NCBI RefSeq assembly: GCF_024323335.1
Contig: NC_066579.1
Location: 239,791,652-239,855,651, forward strand
Length of the DNA: 64,000 nt
Source: Lathyrus oleraceus
Lineage: Eukaryota > Streptophyta > Magnoliopsida > Fabales > Fabaceae
Direction: 5' to 3'
In this document: piece after piece, positions 52,741 to 62,493 of the stretch
How the letters are laid out: the number at the start of each line of letters is the position of its first letter
Numbering within the stretch: position 1 is the stretch's first letter
Notes under the pieces: generated by a model
The model's database searches: none
Seen by the model: only the letters and a program-made list of their open reading frames with translations
Told to the model about the DNA's origin: nothing
Translations under genes and position numbers: made by a program

Positions 52741-54922
52741 CATGATCACTAGGCTAACACTAAATGTTTGTACTACTAAAAAGTAGTTTAATATTATTTT
52801 TTATATACTTTAACCTCATGATATCATGTGTTTGGTAATATCTTGTGTCTGGTAATTACACTAAACACAATATATTACGTGTATGATATTTGATCTACAT
52901 CTATTAAGAATTATACAATTGAATAATCTACAGATGTCACCAAAATAAAAAGAGGCTAAATAGTAGTCTCACACTGAGGAGTTAAGAATATAAATTTGAG
53001 ATTTACGTTTATAAAAAGAATCTAAATAGTAGTCTCACAATGAGGAGTTAAGAACATAAATTTGGGATTTACGTTTATAAATTCTACAATAAAAATAATA
53101 CTACCTTATATCTCAAACTCGTTGTTAAGAGTATGTGTTGTACCATTTAAAGTAGATTATGATTTATCTGTCTTTATATACCACTTTAAATAGTTTAAAA
53201 CTTATCTAAATTTATATATTTATTATCCAGCCTCATTAAATATTCTCATTACTCAATTCTGAAATCACTTAATATCATATGTTTTACAATTTTTCTTTAT
53301 ATGATAGATGTCAAGAAAGTAACACTATATTAGTTAATAGCAAAAATAAGATGTTGAGTTATAATACAACATCGAAGAATTAAGAAAATAAGTGAGTGGT
53401 GACATATATAAATAGAGTGTGTGAGCAAATTTAAATTTTGTATTTCCTTAAGTCTCGACCAGTTGAGTAAGACTAAGTGTAGCACCACTCCAATTTAGTT
53501 TATACTTACATTTTGTATACTCTAACCACGTAATATTATGTGTTTGATCATTTCTCTAAATGTATAATATTATATATATGCTAGTTATATTATTTGTATT
53601 TTGATTATAGTAATTTATTTCTACTATAATAATCTACTAATAACACTAAAAAGAAACTAATGTTTTGTCACATATCAAATATTTAGTCATATAAATTAGA
53701 GAATTTCTTATATAAAATTTGCATAGAAAACTAAATAAAAATGTCTACTATATTAAATCTCAACTATATCGGTAAAATAAAGTACAATATCGTTATAAAT
53801 AATTTCTAATTTATATGAAATTAAATATTGATAATCTAGCCTGGTGTGATATTCTCATTGCTGAATATTTTTCTTTGTATGGTAGATGTCTACAAAGTAT
53901 TATTGTATATTGAATACGAATAATGGGATGTTGAATTATAATCTCACATAAATAAAATTAAGAAAATACATGACTGAATAATGGATATAAATATAGTGTG
54001 TGAGATAATTATATTTTGTGTTGTCTTATGCCATGATCAGTTGGCTAAGACTAAGTGTTGTACTACTGAAAAGTAGTTTAATATTAATTTTTATATACTT
54101 TAACCTCATGATATGATGTGTTTTGTAATATCTTGTGTTTGGTAATTGCATTAAACACAATATATCATGTGTATGTTAATTGCTCTACATTTTTTAGGAA
54201 TTATACAATTGAATAATCAACCGATGACACCAAAATAAAAAGAATCTAAATAGTAGTCTCACACTGAGGAGTTAAGAATATAAATTTGGGATATACATAT
54301 ATAAATTTTGCAATAAAAATAATAATACCTTATATCTCAAACTCATTGTTAAGTATATGTGTTGTACCATTTAAAGTAGCTTAAAATTTAACTGTCTTTA
54401 TATACCATTCTAAATAGTTAAAAATTATCTAAATTTATATATTAACTATACAACCTCATAAAATATTCTCATTACTCATGACAAACTTATTTATACTATT
54501 AAATAATCTATTGATAATTAAGAAACTAATGTTAGTCACACATCAAAGATTTAGTAATATAAATTAGAGAATTTCATATATAAATTTTGCATTAGAAAAT
54601 AAGTAAAAATTTGTATTAAATGAAGTCTCAGGTGTTTGGATAAGATTAAGTGCACTATTATTATAAATAATTTTAAACTTATATGATATTAGATATAGCG
54701 ACGTATGATATTCTCATTGCTCAATGATCCAATCACATAATGTCATATGCTTGGCAATTTTTCTTTATGTGGTAGATGTCTACGAAGTATTATTGTATTA
54801 TTGAATACCAATAATAAGATGTTGAATTATAATCCCACGTCTAAAAATTAAGAAAAAACATGATTGAATAATGGATATAAATAATGTGTGTGAGATATAT
54901 TATATTTTGTACTAACTTATAT
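52741..54922. repeat. Family-2 unit 15, diverged variant
   Basis: 2182 bp with A, B (about 53112), C (53453), D (53757), E (54032), F (54335) and G (54627). Monomer A contains a tandem duplication of about 66 bp (52948-53013 and 53014-53079; TAGTAGTCTCACA words). D lacks about 37 bp after ATTCTCATTGCTGAA (53861). Both variants recur in the units further right but not in the core array. Confidence 0.88.
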
Positions 54923-54956
54923 CACGATCACTAGGCTAAGGCAAAGTGTTGTACGA

Positions 54957-54959
54957 CTC
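54957..54959. repeat. CACTA target-site duplication, left (CTC)
   Basis: CTC precedes the left terminus and CTC follows the right terminus at 59060-59062. Three bp is the size made by CACTA transposases. Removing the element restores the satellite A-monomer sequence GTACGACTCAAAAGT. Confidence 0.9.
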
Positions 54960-54971
54960 CACTACGCCAAA
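54960..54971 (+). repeat. CACTA left terminal inverted repeat
   Basis: CACTACGCCAAA, perfect inverse of the right end for 12 bases; the thirteenth base differs (T here, A on the other end). Confidence 0.95.
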
Positions 54972-54982
54972 TAAGGGAAAAG

Positions 54983-55313
54983 AGGGCGCTTTTTTTGGCC
55001 TATAACAGCGCTTTAAAGCGCCCTCGAATCTGGCGCTGGCATAGGTAAAGACATCGCTTTTTTCCCTGGTGAAAGCGCTCTCTAAAGTGGCTCTTTAAGC
55101 CATTTAAGGTTCACTTTAGAGGGCGCTTTTTAAAGAAAGCGCCCTCTAAAGTGGAAACTTTTAAGGGTTTAGAGGGCGCTTTTACTGGAAAGCGCCCTCT
55201 AAAGTGGAAACTTTTAAGGGTTTAGAGGGCGCTTTTACTGGAAAGCGCCCTCTAAAGTGGAAATTTAAAGGGTTTAGAGGGCGCTTATTTTGGGAAGCGC
55301 CCTCTAAAGTGGG
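54983..55313. repeat. Left subterminal palindromic repeats of the CACTA element
   Basis: Repeated blocks of TTTAGAGGGCGCTTTT followed by AAAGCGCCCTCTAAAG, each pair being an inverted repeat around a short spacer. At least four tandem blocks of about 60 bp occur from 55105 to 55313, with weaker ones before. Two adjacent blocks are identical for most of their length (55141-55262). Such motifs are the usual binding sites of CACTA DNA-binding proteins. The ORF that crosses them is an accident of the repeats. Confidence 0.9.
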
Positions 55314-55320
55314 TGGTTAT

Positions 55321-55820
55321 TTAAATTTTTTTTTTAAAAAGCGCTATATTTATTTATTTATTTTAGACAACCTGTATATTGAAGCAGTACACCCAAAACT
55401 GTATAATTTGAAGCCCTTTTTCACACATTGCATTCAACAAGCCTTATATACAACAATCCATACATATACAACAATCCACTGATATATAATCGTTTAACTT
55501 CTAAAGATTCTAAATATACAACCAATTCATAACTTAAAAAGAAATAAAACTTAGTAGCAAAAGCATCTCTGAGATGTATGTTTTTTTTGCTAGCCGCAGT
55601 CTTCTTAGCAACAACCTCTTTTTGTTCAATATCAATAGCATGAACCTAAAATATCATAAAATTAGTTAGGTGAAGTATAAGATCAAGAATTAACATTTTC
55701 TATGCATAAATATCATATAATTGTGTTTATACCTTTTTTTTTTATGCAACTGACTCGATTTGTTGCGTAATCCCCTTATATTTTTGGTCCCTTATCTTTT
55801 GAAGATAGAATTGATATTTG
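55321..55820. other. CACTA 3' region, possible small terminal exon
   Basis: AT-rich stretch downstream of the transposase on the minus strand. A possible splice acceptor (ATGATATTTTAG, near 55650) is followed by an open stretch beginning VHAIDIEQKEVVAKKTAA and ending in lysine-rich sequence. It may be a last transposase exon, but there is no family match I can name. Confidence 0.3.
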
Positions 55821-55991
55821 TTAAGATGGACATGTTCCATTATCGTAGAGGGATACTTTCAAATATCCAGCATCATCATCTACGCGAATGAGGCTTGACG
55901 ACAATGGAACATCTCCATCTAAACAAATATCAATTGATACTTTCAAGTATCCCTTGCCCCTTGCACGAATGATTGACTTCATAATAGCCAT
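55821..55991 (-). CDS. Short ORF or exon in the CACTA element
   Basis: A 56-codon ORF on the minus strand, MAIMKSIIRARGKGYLKVSI at its start and DNGTCPS at its end, with the hexapeptide GYLKVS occurring twice (residues 14-19 and 42-47). Codon use looks ordinary and the stretch is less AT-rich than its flanks. A T-rich tract ending TTACAG lies just upstream (about 56003-55998), so it may be an exon of the transposase gene located 3' of the main ORF rather than a separate gene. I do not recognise a domain. The segment GCCATTTTACCTGTAATAAAG with its flanks is duplicated about 73 bp away (55986-56022 and 56059-56095). Confidence 0.45.
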   Translation of the reverse strand: MAIMKSIIRARGKGYLKVSIDICLDGDVPLSSSLIRVDDDAGYLKVSLYDNGTCPS

Positions 55992-56114
55992 TTTACCTGT
56001 AATAAAGAAAACAATTAAAATCAGATGACAAATATAAAAACAATTAAAATCATAAAAGCCATTTTACCTGTAATAAAGAAAACAATTAAAATCATTTGAC
56101 CTGTACCTTTTTCA

Positions 56115-57914
56115 CTAAGTTCTCTTTCTTTTCTTGGTTGGAATATGTTCTACATGTCTCTTAACAACACAGACGGTTGGATTGATCCAAATACCCTCAT
56201 TATGATCATTTCTAATATATGGATCATTTGATATAATATTCTCATCTTGATCATTTCTGGTAAACGATTCAATCTCAACATCAATATCACCTTGATCTCC
56301 AGTGTTTTCATCAATTACTTTGTTGGAAAAAAGAACTATAGACCATTTCGTACTTTTCGGATCATTGACATAGAACACTTGTCTAGCTTGAGAGGCTAGA
56401 ATAAAAGACTCATCTTTGTATCCCACCCTATTAAGATCTACTTGCAAAAATCCTGACTTATCCATTCGAATGCCGTTATTATTTTCAACCCACTTGCAAC
56501 CAAATATAGGTGGAGCTCTGCCTTGTTCTATCTCTCCATTGAATGCCTTTCTCCATCCACAGTAGTGATGATTTGAATTTAAGAATCTCCGATGACCGAG
56601 AAATACATTCTTCTGACCAAACTCCAAGCGCTTCCAATCTGTTTTATCTTCACAAATAGGACACGCACATTGACCTTTTATGCTATACCCTGATAGATTT
56701 CCGTATGCTGGAAAATCATTAATTGTGCCAAACAACATCGCCCTCAAGTTGAAACTTTCTTTCCTATATCCATCATAAACCTCCACACCAGTCTCCCACA
56801 AAATCTTTAAATCTTCGATTAAGGGCTTCAAGTACACGTCTATGTCATTCCCTGGTTGTTTAGGTCCAGAAATCAACATAGACAACATCATGTACTTACG
56901 CTTCATACATAGCCATGGAGGTAGGTTATAAATCATAATAATCACAGGCCATGTACTGTGTGAGATACTCTGGATACCGTGTGGGTTCATTCCATCAGTA
57001 GATAATGCCAAGCGAAGGTTTCTTGATTCTTCTCCAAATTCAGGATAATCATTATCAATTTTCAACCACTGTGGTGAATCTGCCGGATGTCGATACTTTC
57101 CATCTATAATTCTTTCATCTGCATACCAGGTCAAGTGTCTTGAATCGGTTTCACTACGAAACATGCGTCTAAATCTCGGAATAACAGGAAAATACCACAA
57201 GACTTTTGCTGGAGACAAATTGTTCTTATATTGCGAGACACCGCATTTAGGACACTCATTTAACGATGCATACTCATTTCGAAACAAAACGCAATCGTTT
57301 GGACATGCATGTATCTTATCATAGCTCATGCCAATAGAGCACAACATCTTTTTGGTCTCATATGTTCGATTGGGAAGAACATTATCCTCAGGAAGCATAT
57401 CTTTCAAAAGGGCTAATAACTCTGTGAAACTTTTATCCGACCATCCATTGCCCGCCTTTAAGTTGTACAACTTTAATACCGCAGACAATCTTGTGAATTT
57501 AGTGCAACCATCATACAAAGGTTTCTCTGCATCACTTACCAACCTCTCAAACATTTCGGGACAATCCTTAAGATCTCCTTCAAGTGCTTCTGCAATCTCT
57601 TCAACTCGATCACAATCGTATGTATCTGCGCCACTATAGTTTGAGGCATAGATTGTACTATCCCCCGGTTCAACATTCTCGTTACTTTTCTCACCATGCA
57701 AATTCCAACATGTATAACTTCGATCAATTCCATGCCTCATTAGATGCGATGTCAACTGAACTGCGTCAACCCGTTTCCCATAACAACAACCCAAGCAAGG
57801 ACATATCATTCTACTGGGGTCTTCGGCGTGCGCAACGGCAAACTTAACGAATTCTGATACCCCATTCTCGTACTCTCTCGATAATCGATTGGAAGACATC
57901 CATGTATTATCCAT
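56115..57914 (-). CDS. TNP2-type CACTA transposase, internally deleted
   Basis: 599 codons, ATG at 57914. Residues about 4-76 form the plant transposase-associated N-terminal domain, with CPCLGCCYGKR and HLMRHGIDRSYTCW. Residues about 190-425 are the TNP2 region, with a zinc-binding-like CPNDC...CPKCG (204-224), YADER, LALSTDGMNPHG, LISGPKQPGNDIDVYL and CPICEDKT. TNP2 proteins are cut-and-paste enzymes acting on CACTA ends in the nucleus. After EIEQGRAPPI (residue 470) the sequence jumps to GCKWVENNNGIRMDKSGF, typical of the C-terminal DUF4216 domain (to about 530). The intervening portion, with the DUF4218 region, is missing, so the protein is much shorter than the roughly 1000 residues usual for the family. 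The tail has an NLS-like KKRKR. The ORF has no stop or frameshift. Catalytic competence is doubtful. Confidence 0.9.
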   Translation of the reverse strand: MDNTWMSSNRLSREYENGVSEFVKFAVAHAEDPSRMICPCLGCCYGKRVDAVQLTSHLMRHGIDRSYTCWNLHGEKSNENVEPGDSTIYASNYSGADTYDCDRVEEIAEALEGDLKDCPEMFERLVSDAEKPLYDGCTKFTRLSAVLKLYNLKAGNGWSDKSFTELLALLKDMLPEDNVLPNRTYETKKMLCSIGMSYDKIHACPNDCVLFRNEYASLNECPKCGVSQYKNNLSPAKVLWYFPVIPRFRRMFRSETDSRHLTWYADERIIDGKYRHPADSPQWLKIDNDYPEFGEESRNLRLALSTDGMNPHGIQSISHSTWPVIIMIYNLPPWLCMKRKYMMLSMLISGPKQPGNDIDVYLKPLIEDLKILWETGVEVYDGYRKESFNLRAMLFGTINDFPAYGNLSGYSIKGQCACPICEDKTDWKRLEFGQKNVFLGHRRFLNSNHHYCGWRKAFNGEIEQGRAPPIFGCKWVENNNGIRMDKSGFLQVDLNRVGYKDESFILASQARQVFYVNDPKSTKWSIVLFSNKVIDENTGDQGDIDVEIESFTRNDQDENIISNDPYIRNDHNEGIWINPTVCVVKRHVEHIPTKKRKRT

Positions 57915-58679
57915 TACTAATTAGAATAAACAAAAAACAATTTCAGAAGAGAAACCAAAAATGGGATGAGACAAAACAATTTCGCTTTATTGAGTTAGTC
58001 TCTGTGCAGGGCATTCATGTCTCCATTTACTCTATCAAATAACATCCATACCTAAACTTCTTAAGTTACTAGCTACGCTATGTATGCTAGAATAAATACA
58101 CTCATAAGCTGCATAATGTACCTTTGATTGGTAGAAGGTGTTTTAGATATTGCTGCCTGAATAGTCAAAAATTTGAAACTTTTTTAGGGTTTTACAAAAT
58201 GTTGTTAAACTACAATCTAAGCCGCGAAATCAAAGGTTTCTAATGTCTCTATAATGCAACCATAACCGAACCCTAACAACAGTCTTTGAATGTGATTCAT
58301 AGCGATATCAAATTCAGCAATTTAAAAACCAACCGTCAATTGCCTAATAAACCCAAATTATTTAAATGACTATGAATATTGAAACTTTACACGTCGAAAC
58401 AAACGTAGCAAAGACAACAATAACATAAAACTGAAATGGGGCAAAGCTAAAACAAAGCAATAGTGCAAGTAATAATGTATGCTAGAATAAATACACTCAT
58501 AAGCTGCATCGTGTACCTTTGATTGGTAGACGGAGGAAACGTCGTAGATCTAACAGAGGTGGAAGGAGAACGCCTTAGAAGTAGCGAAAATCGTAGCAGC
58601 GAGAACCCTAACGTGAAAAAGAACGAAAATAACAGAGAGTGAAATAACAAAATGCGCAGTATGTTATAATTTTAATGTT
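57915..58679 (-). promoter_or_regulatory. Transposase upstream region with a duplicated 57-bp segment
   Basis: Lies 5' of the transposase ATG. A 57-bp segment with TGTATGCTAGAATAAATACA and CCTTTGATTGGTAGA occurs twice in direct orientation (58081-58137 and 58476-58532) with two mismatches. Read on the minus strand, both copies contain CAAAG/GTAC, a possible splice donor, so they may represent a duplicated leader exon boundary. Otherwise I see no genes in this stretch. Confidence 0.5.
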
Positions 58680-58682
58680 TAC

Positions 58683-59035
58683 TAAAGGGGACCTTAGAGG
58701 GCGCTTGTGGAAAAAAAGCACCCTCTAAAGGGGGCCTAAGAGGGCGCTTATGAAAGCGCTCTCTAAGGCTTTCCAGAAGCGCTTTATAAACTAGAAATGC
58801 ACATGGACTTATAACAACGCTTTTCTAAAAGCGCCATCTAAGGGTAACCTTAGAGGGCGCTTTCTAAAAAGCGCCATGTATTGTTGTCCCTCTATCTCCT
58901 CCTTATTTTTTCGCTTCACCTTAGAGGACGCTTTATTACAAAAGCGCCCTCTAAAGTGCGCTGTCTATTGCTCCTTATTTTTTCGCTTCACTTTAGAGAG
59001 CGCTTTTGTAATAAAGCGCCCTCTAAGGTGCGCTG
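58683..59035. repeat. Right subterminal palindromic repeats of the CACTA element
   Basis: Blocks of TTAGAGGGCGCTT and AAAGCGCCCTCTAA words in both orientations, as at the left end, including a larger repeated pair with CTCCTTATTTTTTCGCTTCA at 58898-58937 and 58970-59009. Less regular than the left side. Confidence 0.88.
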
Positions 59036-59047
59036 TCTATTCCAGTT

Positions 59048-59059
59048 TTTGGCGTAGTG
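59048..59059 (-). repeat. CACTA right terminal inverted repeat
   Basis: TTTGGCGTAGTG, exact reverse complement of the left terminus. Confidence 0.95.
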
Positions 59060-60160
59060 CTCAAAAGTCGTTTGATATTAATTTTTATATACTTTAACCT
59101 CATGATATCATGTGTTTGGTGAAATCTTGTGTCTGGTAATTGCACTAAATACAATATATTACGTGTATGATAATTGATCTACATCTATTAAGAATTATAC
59201 AATTGATTAATCTACTGATGACACCAAAATAAAAAGAAGCTAAATAGTAGTCTCACACTAAGGAGTTAAGAATATAAATTTGAGATTTACATTTATAAAA
59301 AGAAGTTAAATAGTAGTCTCACACTGAGGAGTTAAGAATATAAATTTGGGATTTACGTTTATAAAGTCTACAATAAAAATAGTACTACCTTATATCTCAA
59401 ACTCGTTGTTAAGGCTATGTGTTGTACCATTTAAAGTAGATTATGAGTTATCTGTCTTTATATACCATTTTAAATAGTTTAAAACTTATTTAAATTTATA
59501 TATTTATTATCCAGCCTCATAAAATATTCTCATTACTCAATTCTCAAATCACTTAGTATCATATGTTTTACAATTTTTCTTTATATGGTATATGTCAAGA
59601 AAGTAACACTATATTAGTTAATAGCAGAAATAAGATGTTGAGTTATAATACCGCATCGAAGAATTAAGAAAATGAGTTAGTGGTGACATATATAAATAGA
59701 GTGTGTGAGCAAATTTGAATGTTGTACTTCCTTAAGTCTCGACCAGTTGGCTATGACTAAGTGTAGTACCACTCCAATTTAGTTTATAATTACATTATGT
59801 ATTCTCTAACCACATAATATTATGTTTTTGATCATTTCTCTAAATGTATAATATTATATATATGCTAATTATTTTATTTGCATTTTGATTATAGTATTGA
59901 TTTCTACTCTAATTATAACACAAAAAAGAAACTAATGTTTTGTCACACATCAAATATTTAGTAATATAAATTAGAGAATTTCTTATATAAAATTTGAATT
60001 GAAAACTAAATAAAAATGTCTACTAAATAAGTCTCAACTGTTTGGGTAAAATTAAGTACAATATCATTATAAATAAGTATTAATTTATATGAAATTAATT
60101 ATTGATAATCTAGCCTTGTGTGATATTCTCATTGCTGAACATTTTTCTTTGTATGGTAGA
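59060..60160. repeat. Family-2 unit 16, continued (A-B-C-D part)
   Basis: Completes monomer A interrupted at 54959, then B (about 59397), C (59737) and D (60032), cut in D by the second LTR. Monomer A again has the tandem duplication of about 66 bp (59229-59360), and D again lacks about 37 bp after ATTGCTGAAC (60138). No gene. Confidence 0.9.
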
Positions 60161-62471
60161 TGTAATATCCCATATTACCTTAAATGCTCAATTAGTTGTC
60201 AGTTGAGACCAATTGAGTTCCTATGTACGCTATCTTTTGTCAGTTGGAACAGTTAGAGCTCCAATGTGCTTTAAATGTTGTAAAATGGGAAGAATAGAGT
60301 AACCATTGAAACTCTGAAGAGATTAATTATTAATAAAAGAGACAGACCAATATTAATAAATACAAGAGAGGACATTTCTGATAATATTAATTTTTGGTCA
60401 ATTGGTGCTGGAAGATAAAATATCAATTGGGATATTTTATATTACTACTTGATATTATATATATTATATATATTTTTTGTGTGGTGGGGGTTGAAAGAAG
60501 AAGAAAAGGATAAGAAGAAGTAGGTAAGAGAGAGTGAGAGATATCAGAAAGGAAAAAGAAAAGGAAGAGAAGAAAGAAGAAGAGAGAAAGAGGAAAGAAG
60601 AGCATGGAGGAAAAGAAGAAAAAACCATGGAGAATCATCATCTTCACCACCATCATCATGTCATCTTCACTCTCACCTTCACCAAACTTCATCTTCTTCT
60701 TCTACAAGGTGAGTTCTTAGATAGATTTAGCATTTGGGGGAAAATAACCTATATTTGGGGCGTTAGGATTTGTGTTAATTTGTGATGAACTTGTTGTGTT
60801 CATACTCCTCATCCATGCTATGTGTTGATATCATGTTGTTGTTGTTGAAGTTGTGATCCTTGAGTGTTTGATGCTTATGTGTTTTGTTGTTGAAGTTATG
60901 GAGGTTAATCACATGATTTCATAACAATATATGTTTTAGTATGGATTGGGAGGGTTGAAATTGGAAAAGGAGTGGTTAAAAGATGAATTTTTGAAGAAGT
61001 TTGAAGAACCAATCGATTGGTTCTTGGGCACAATCGATTAAAATATGTCACTAATGGGGGTCCAACCCAAGACCTCCTTGATATGGTACAAGCCTTACCA
61101 CTAGGCTAAGGATCTTGTTGTTGAATAGTCATGCAATGAATAAATGTTAATCTAAATCTTGATTAAGACAGATTAATGAATTAATTGAGTGTTATAACTC
61201 CGTTTTGGATGCGGACGGATGCGTTAGTAAGATAACGAAAAAGGCTATTATTATGATACCATGTTATAATATATTATGTGTGTTACAAATTTTATGAATT
61301 ATATTATGATGGATTTTAAACATGCTTGATATGTTTGATTGTGAAATAACATGATTAAAACCCTTACAAAGGTGAGTGATGAAACCTAGGAGTATAACAT
61401 GATTAATAACTTAGAAAGATAATCTAGGTTATGGAACATGTGTGATATATGTATGAGAATACGGTATTCATTCGTACGACGCTCATGTGGAGGTCACAGA
61501 CAAATTGTTGCCATGATTCAGAATGAGACGCATTGTATGGAACATGCCATGTTATTATTTGTGTATTGTGGTGAATGAAGTCACCTGTGATTGATGGATT
61601 TTGTTATGGTTCGTGGAACCGATGATTGTGGAACCGATCATGTATTCAGAATGTGTGTTTTCTGTAATGGTACACATCTCTTTTGGTATGCTTAGACGAG
61701 GAAGCATTGGGATGTGGGACCAATAATTCGAGCCTCAATTGGGTTTGAGCCCCAACCATGGCGGACATGGGGGAAAAGTGGACACCAAAGTGAGATAAGG
61801 CCCATACGGTGAAAGAGACTCAAAGTGGGTAGAGTTCCATACGAGTGATGGTTCTCAATAGTGGGTTTAAGTCCTATAGGGGAACCAGATATCCACCGCG
61901 AAAGTCGAATCATACGAGCATGCATTAACCGGGCCTGGCTTAGACGTAAGTCCGTTCGGGAATTGATGTTCCGTTATCTGAATAATGATCGTGATTGAGT
62001 TATGAGAACTCAGATGCATGTTGCCATACAATTGCGAGATAGTTTCCCCATTGCTCAAGTATTCGTTCCCTTTTTGACTTGAGTTGGATATGAGTTGAAT
62101 ATTGATTAGAAAATCCTGTAGAGCCGAGTGGACCCATAGGATAGGAGAACTCACTGAGATTATTATCTCATCCCATTATTGTTGTTATTTTTCAGGTAAT
62201 CCTTGCAAGTTGAATCTAAGAGAAGCTGTTATGGATGTTTCAAGGGATGCTGTTTATCATGATCTTCCGCTGTGGAGTTGTGTGCAATGAAGATATTGCA
62301 CATAGTTCTTAGATTTTTATTATTTAGGCATTATTGTATAACATGTTCCATTGATGTTTTTAGTTTGGACATGTATATATATTGATGCCATTAGGCACTT
62401 ATGTTGGATCAGTACCAATTATCAACACTTGTATCATATTATACTAGATATATATTATACAGTTTGTTACA
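60161..62471 (+). repeat. LTR of the truncated element, without plastid DNA
   Basis: Keeps the family layout: purine-rich tract (60486-60633), splice-donor-like AAG/GTGAGTTC (60708), tRNA-like segment (61050-61110), acceptor-like TTTTTCAG (62195) and the TTGATGCCATTAGGCACTTA segment near the end. In place of the region rearranged in the complete element it has about 240 bp of its own (60835-61075) with GTTGTTGTTGAAG words and a palindromic AACCAATCGATTGGTT at 61008-61023, which shows what the ancestral LTR may have held there. Confidence 0.9.
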
Positions 62472-62473
62472 GT

Positions 62474-62488
62474 TGGTATCAGAGCTGG
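62474..62488 (+). promoter_or_regulatory. Primer-binding site, tRNA-iMet type, of the truncated element
   Basis: TGGTATCAGAGCTGG, canonical plant form, two bases after the LTR end. Confidence 0.93.
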
Positions 62489-62493
62489 TCGAT

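Larger units (their letters stand above)
51215..54959. repeat. Family-2 satellite between the retrotransposon and the CACTA element
   Basis: Contains the right part of unit 14, all of unit 15 and the first 37 bases of unit 16. From about 52.7 kb on, monomers are visibly more diverged from the core array. The stretch has no gene. Confidence 0.93.
54960..59059 (-). mobile_element. CACTA (EnSpm) DNA transposon
   Basis: 4100-bp element with terminal inverted repeats CACTACGCCAAA, subterminal GC-rich palindromic repeats on both sides and a minus-strand TNP2-type transposase ORF. CTC duplications flank it. It is inserted in monomer A of a family-2 unit. The ends look intact and could still be acted on, but the transposase has lost an internal part, so the copy is probably not autonomous. 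Confidence 0.95.

Noticed and set aside
55204..55482. 92-codon ORF at the left CACTA end (also 58876-59097 at the right end)
   Set aside because: Translation of the subterminal palindromic repeats; the opposite strand and the repeat structure explain it.
57328..57847. Plus-strand ORFs opposite the transposase
   Set aside because: Shadow frames of the well-supported minus-strand transposase.
60161..62471. Solo LTR produced by LTR-LTR recombination
   Set aside because: The PBS and internal bases follow the LTR, and no target duplication is seen, so it is a truncated element and not a solo LTR.
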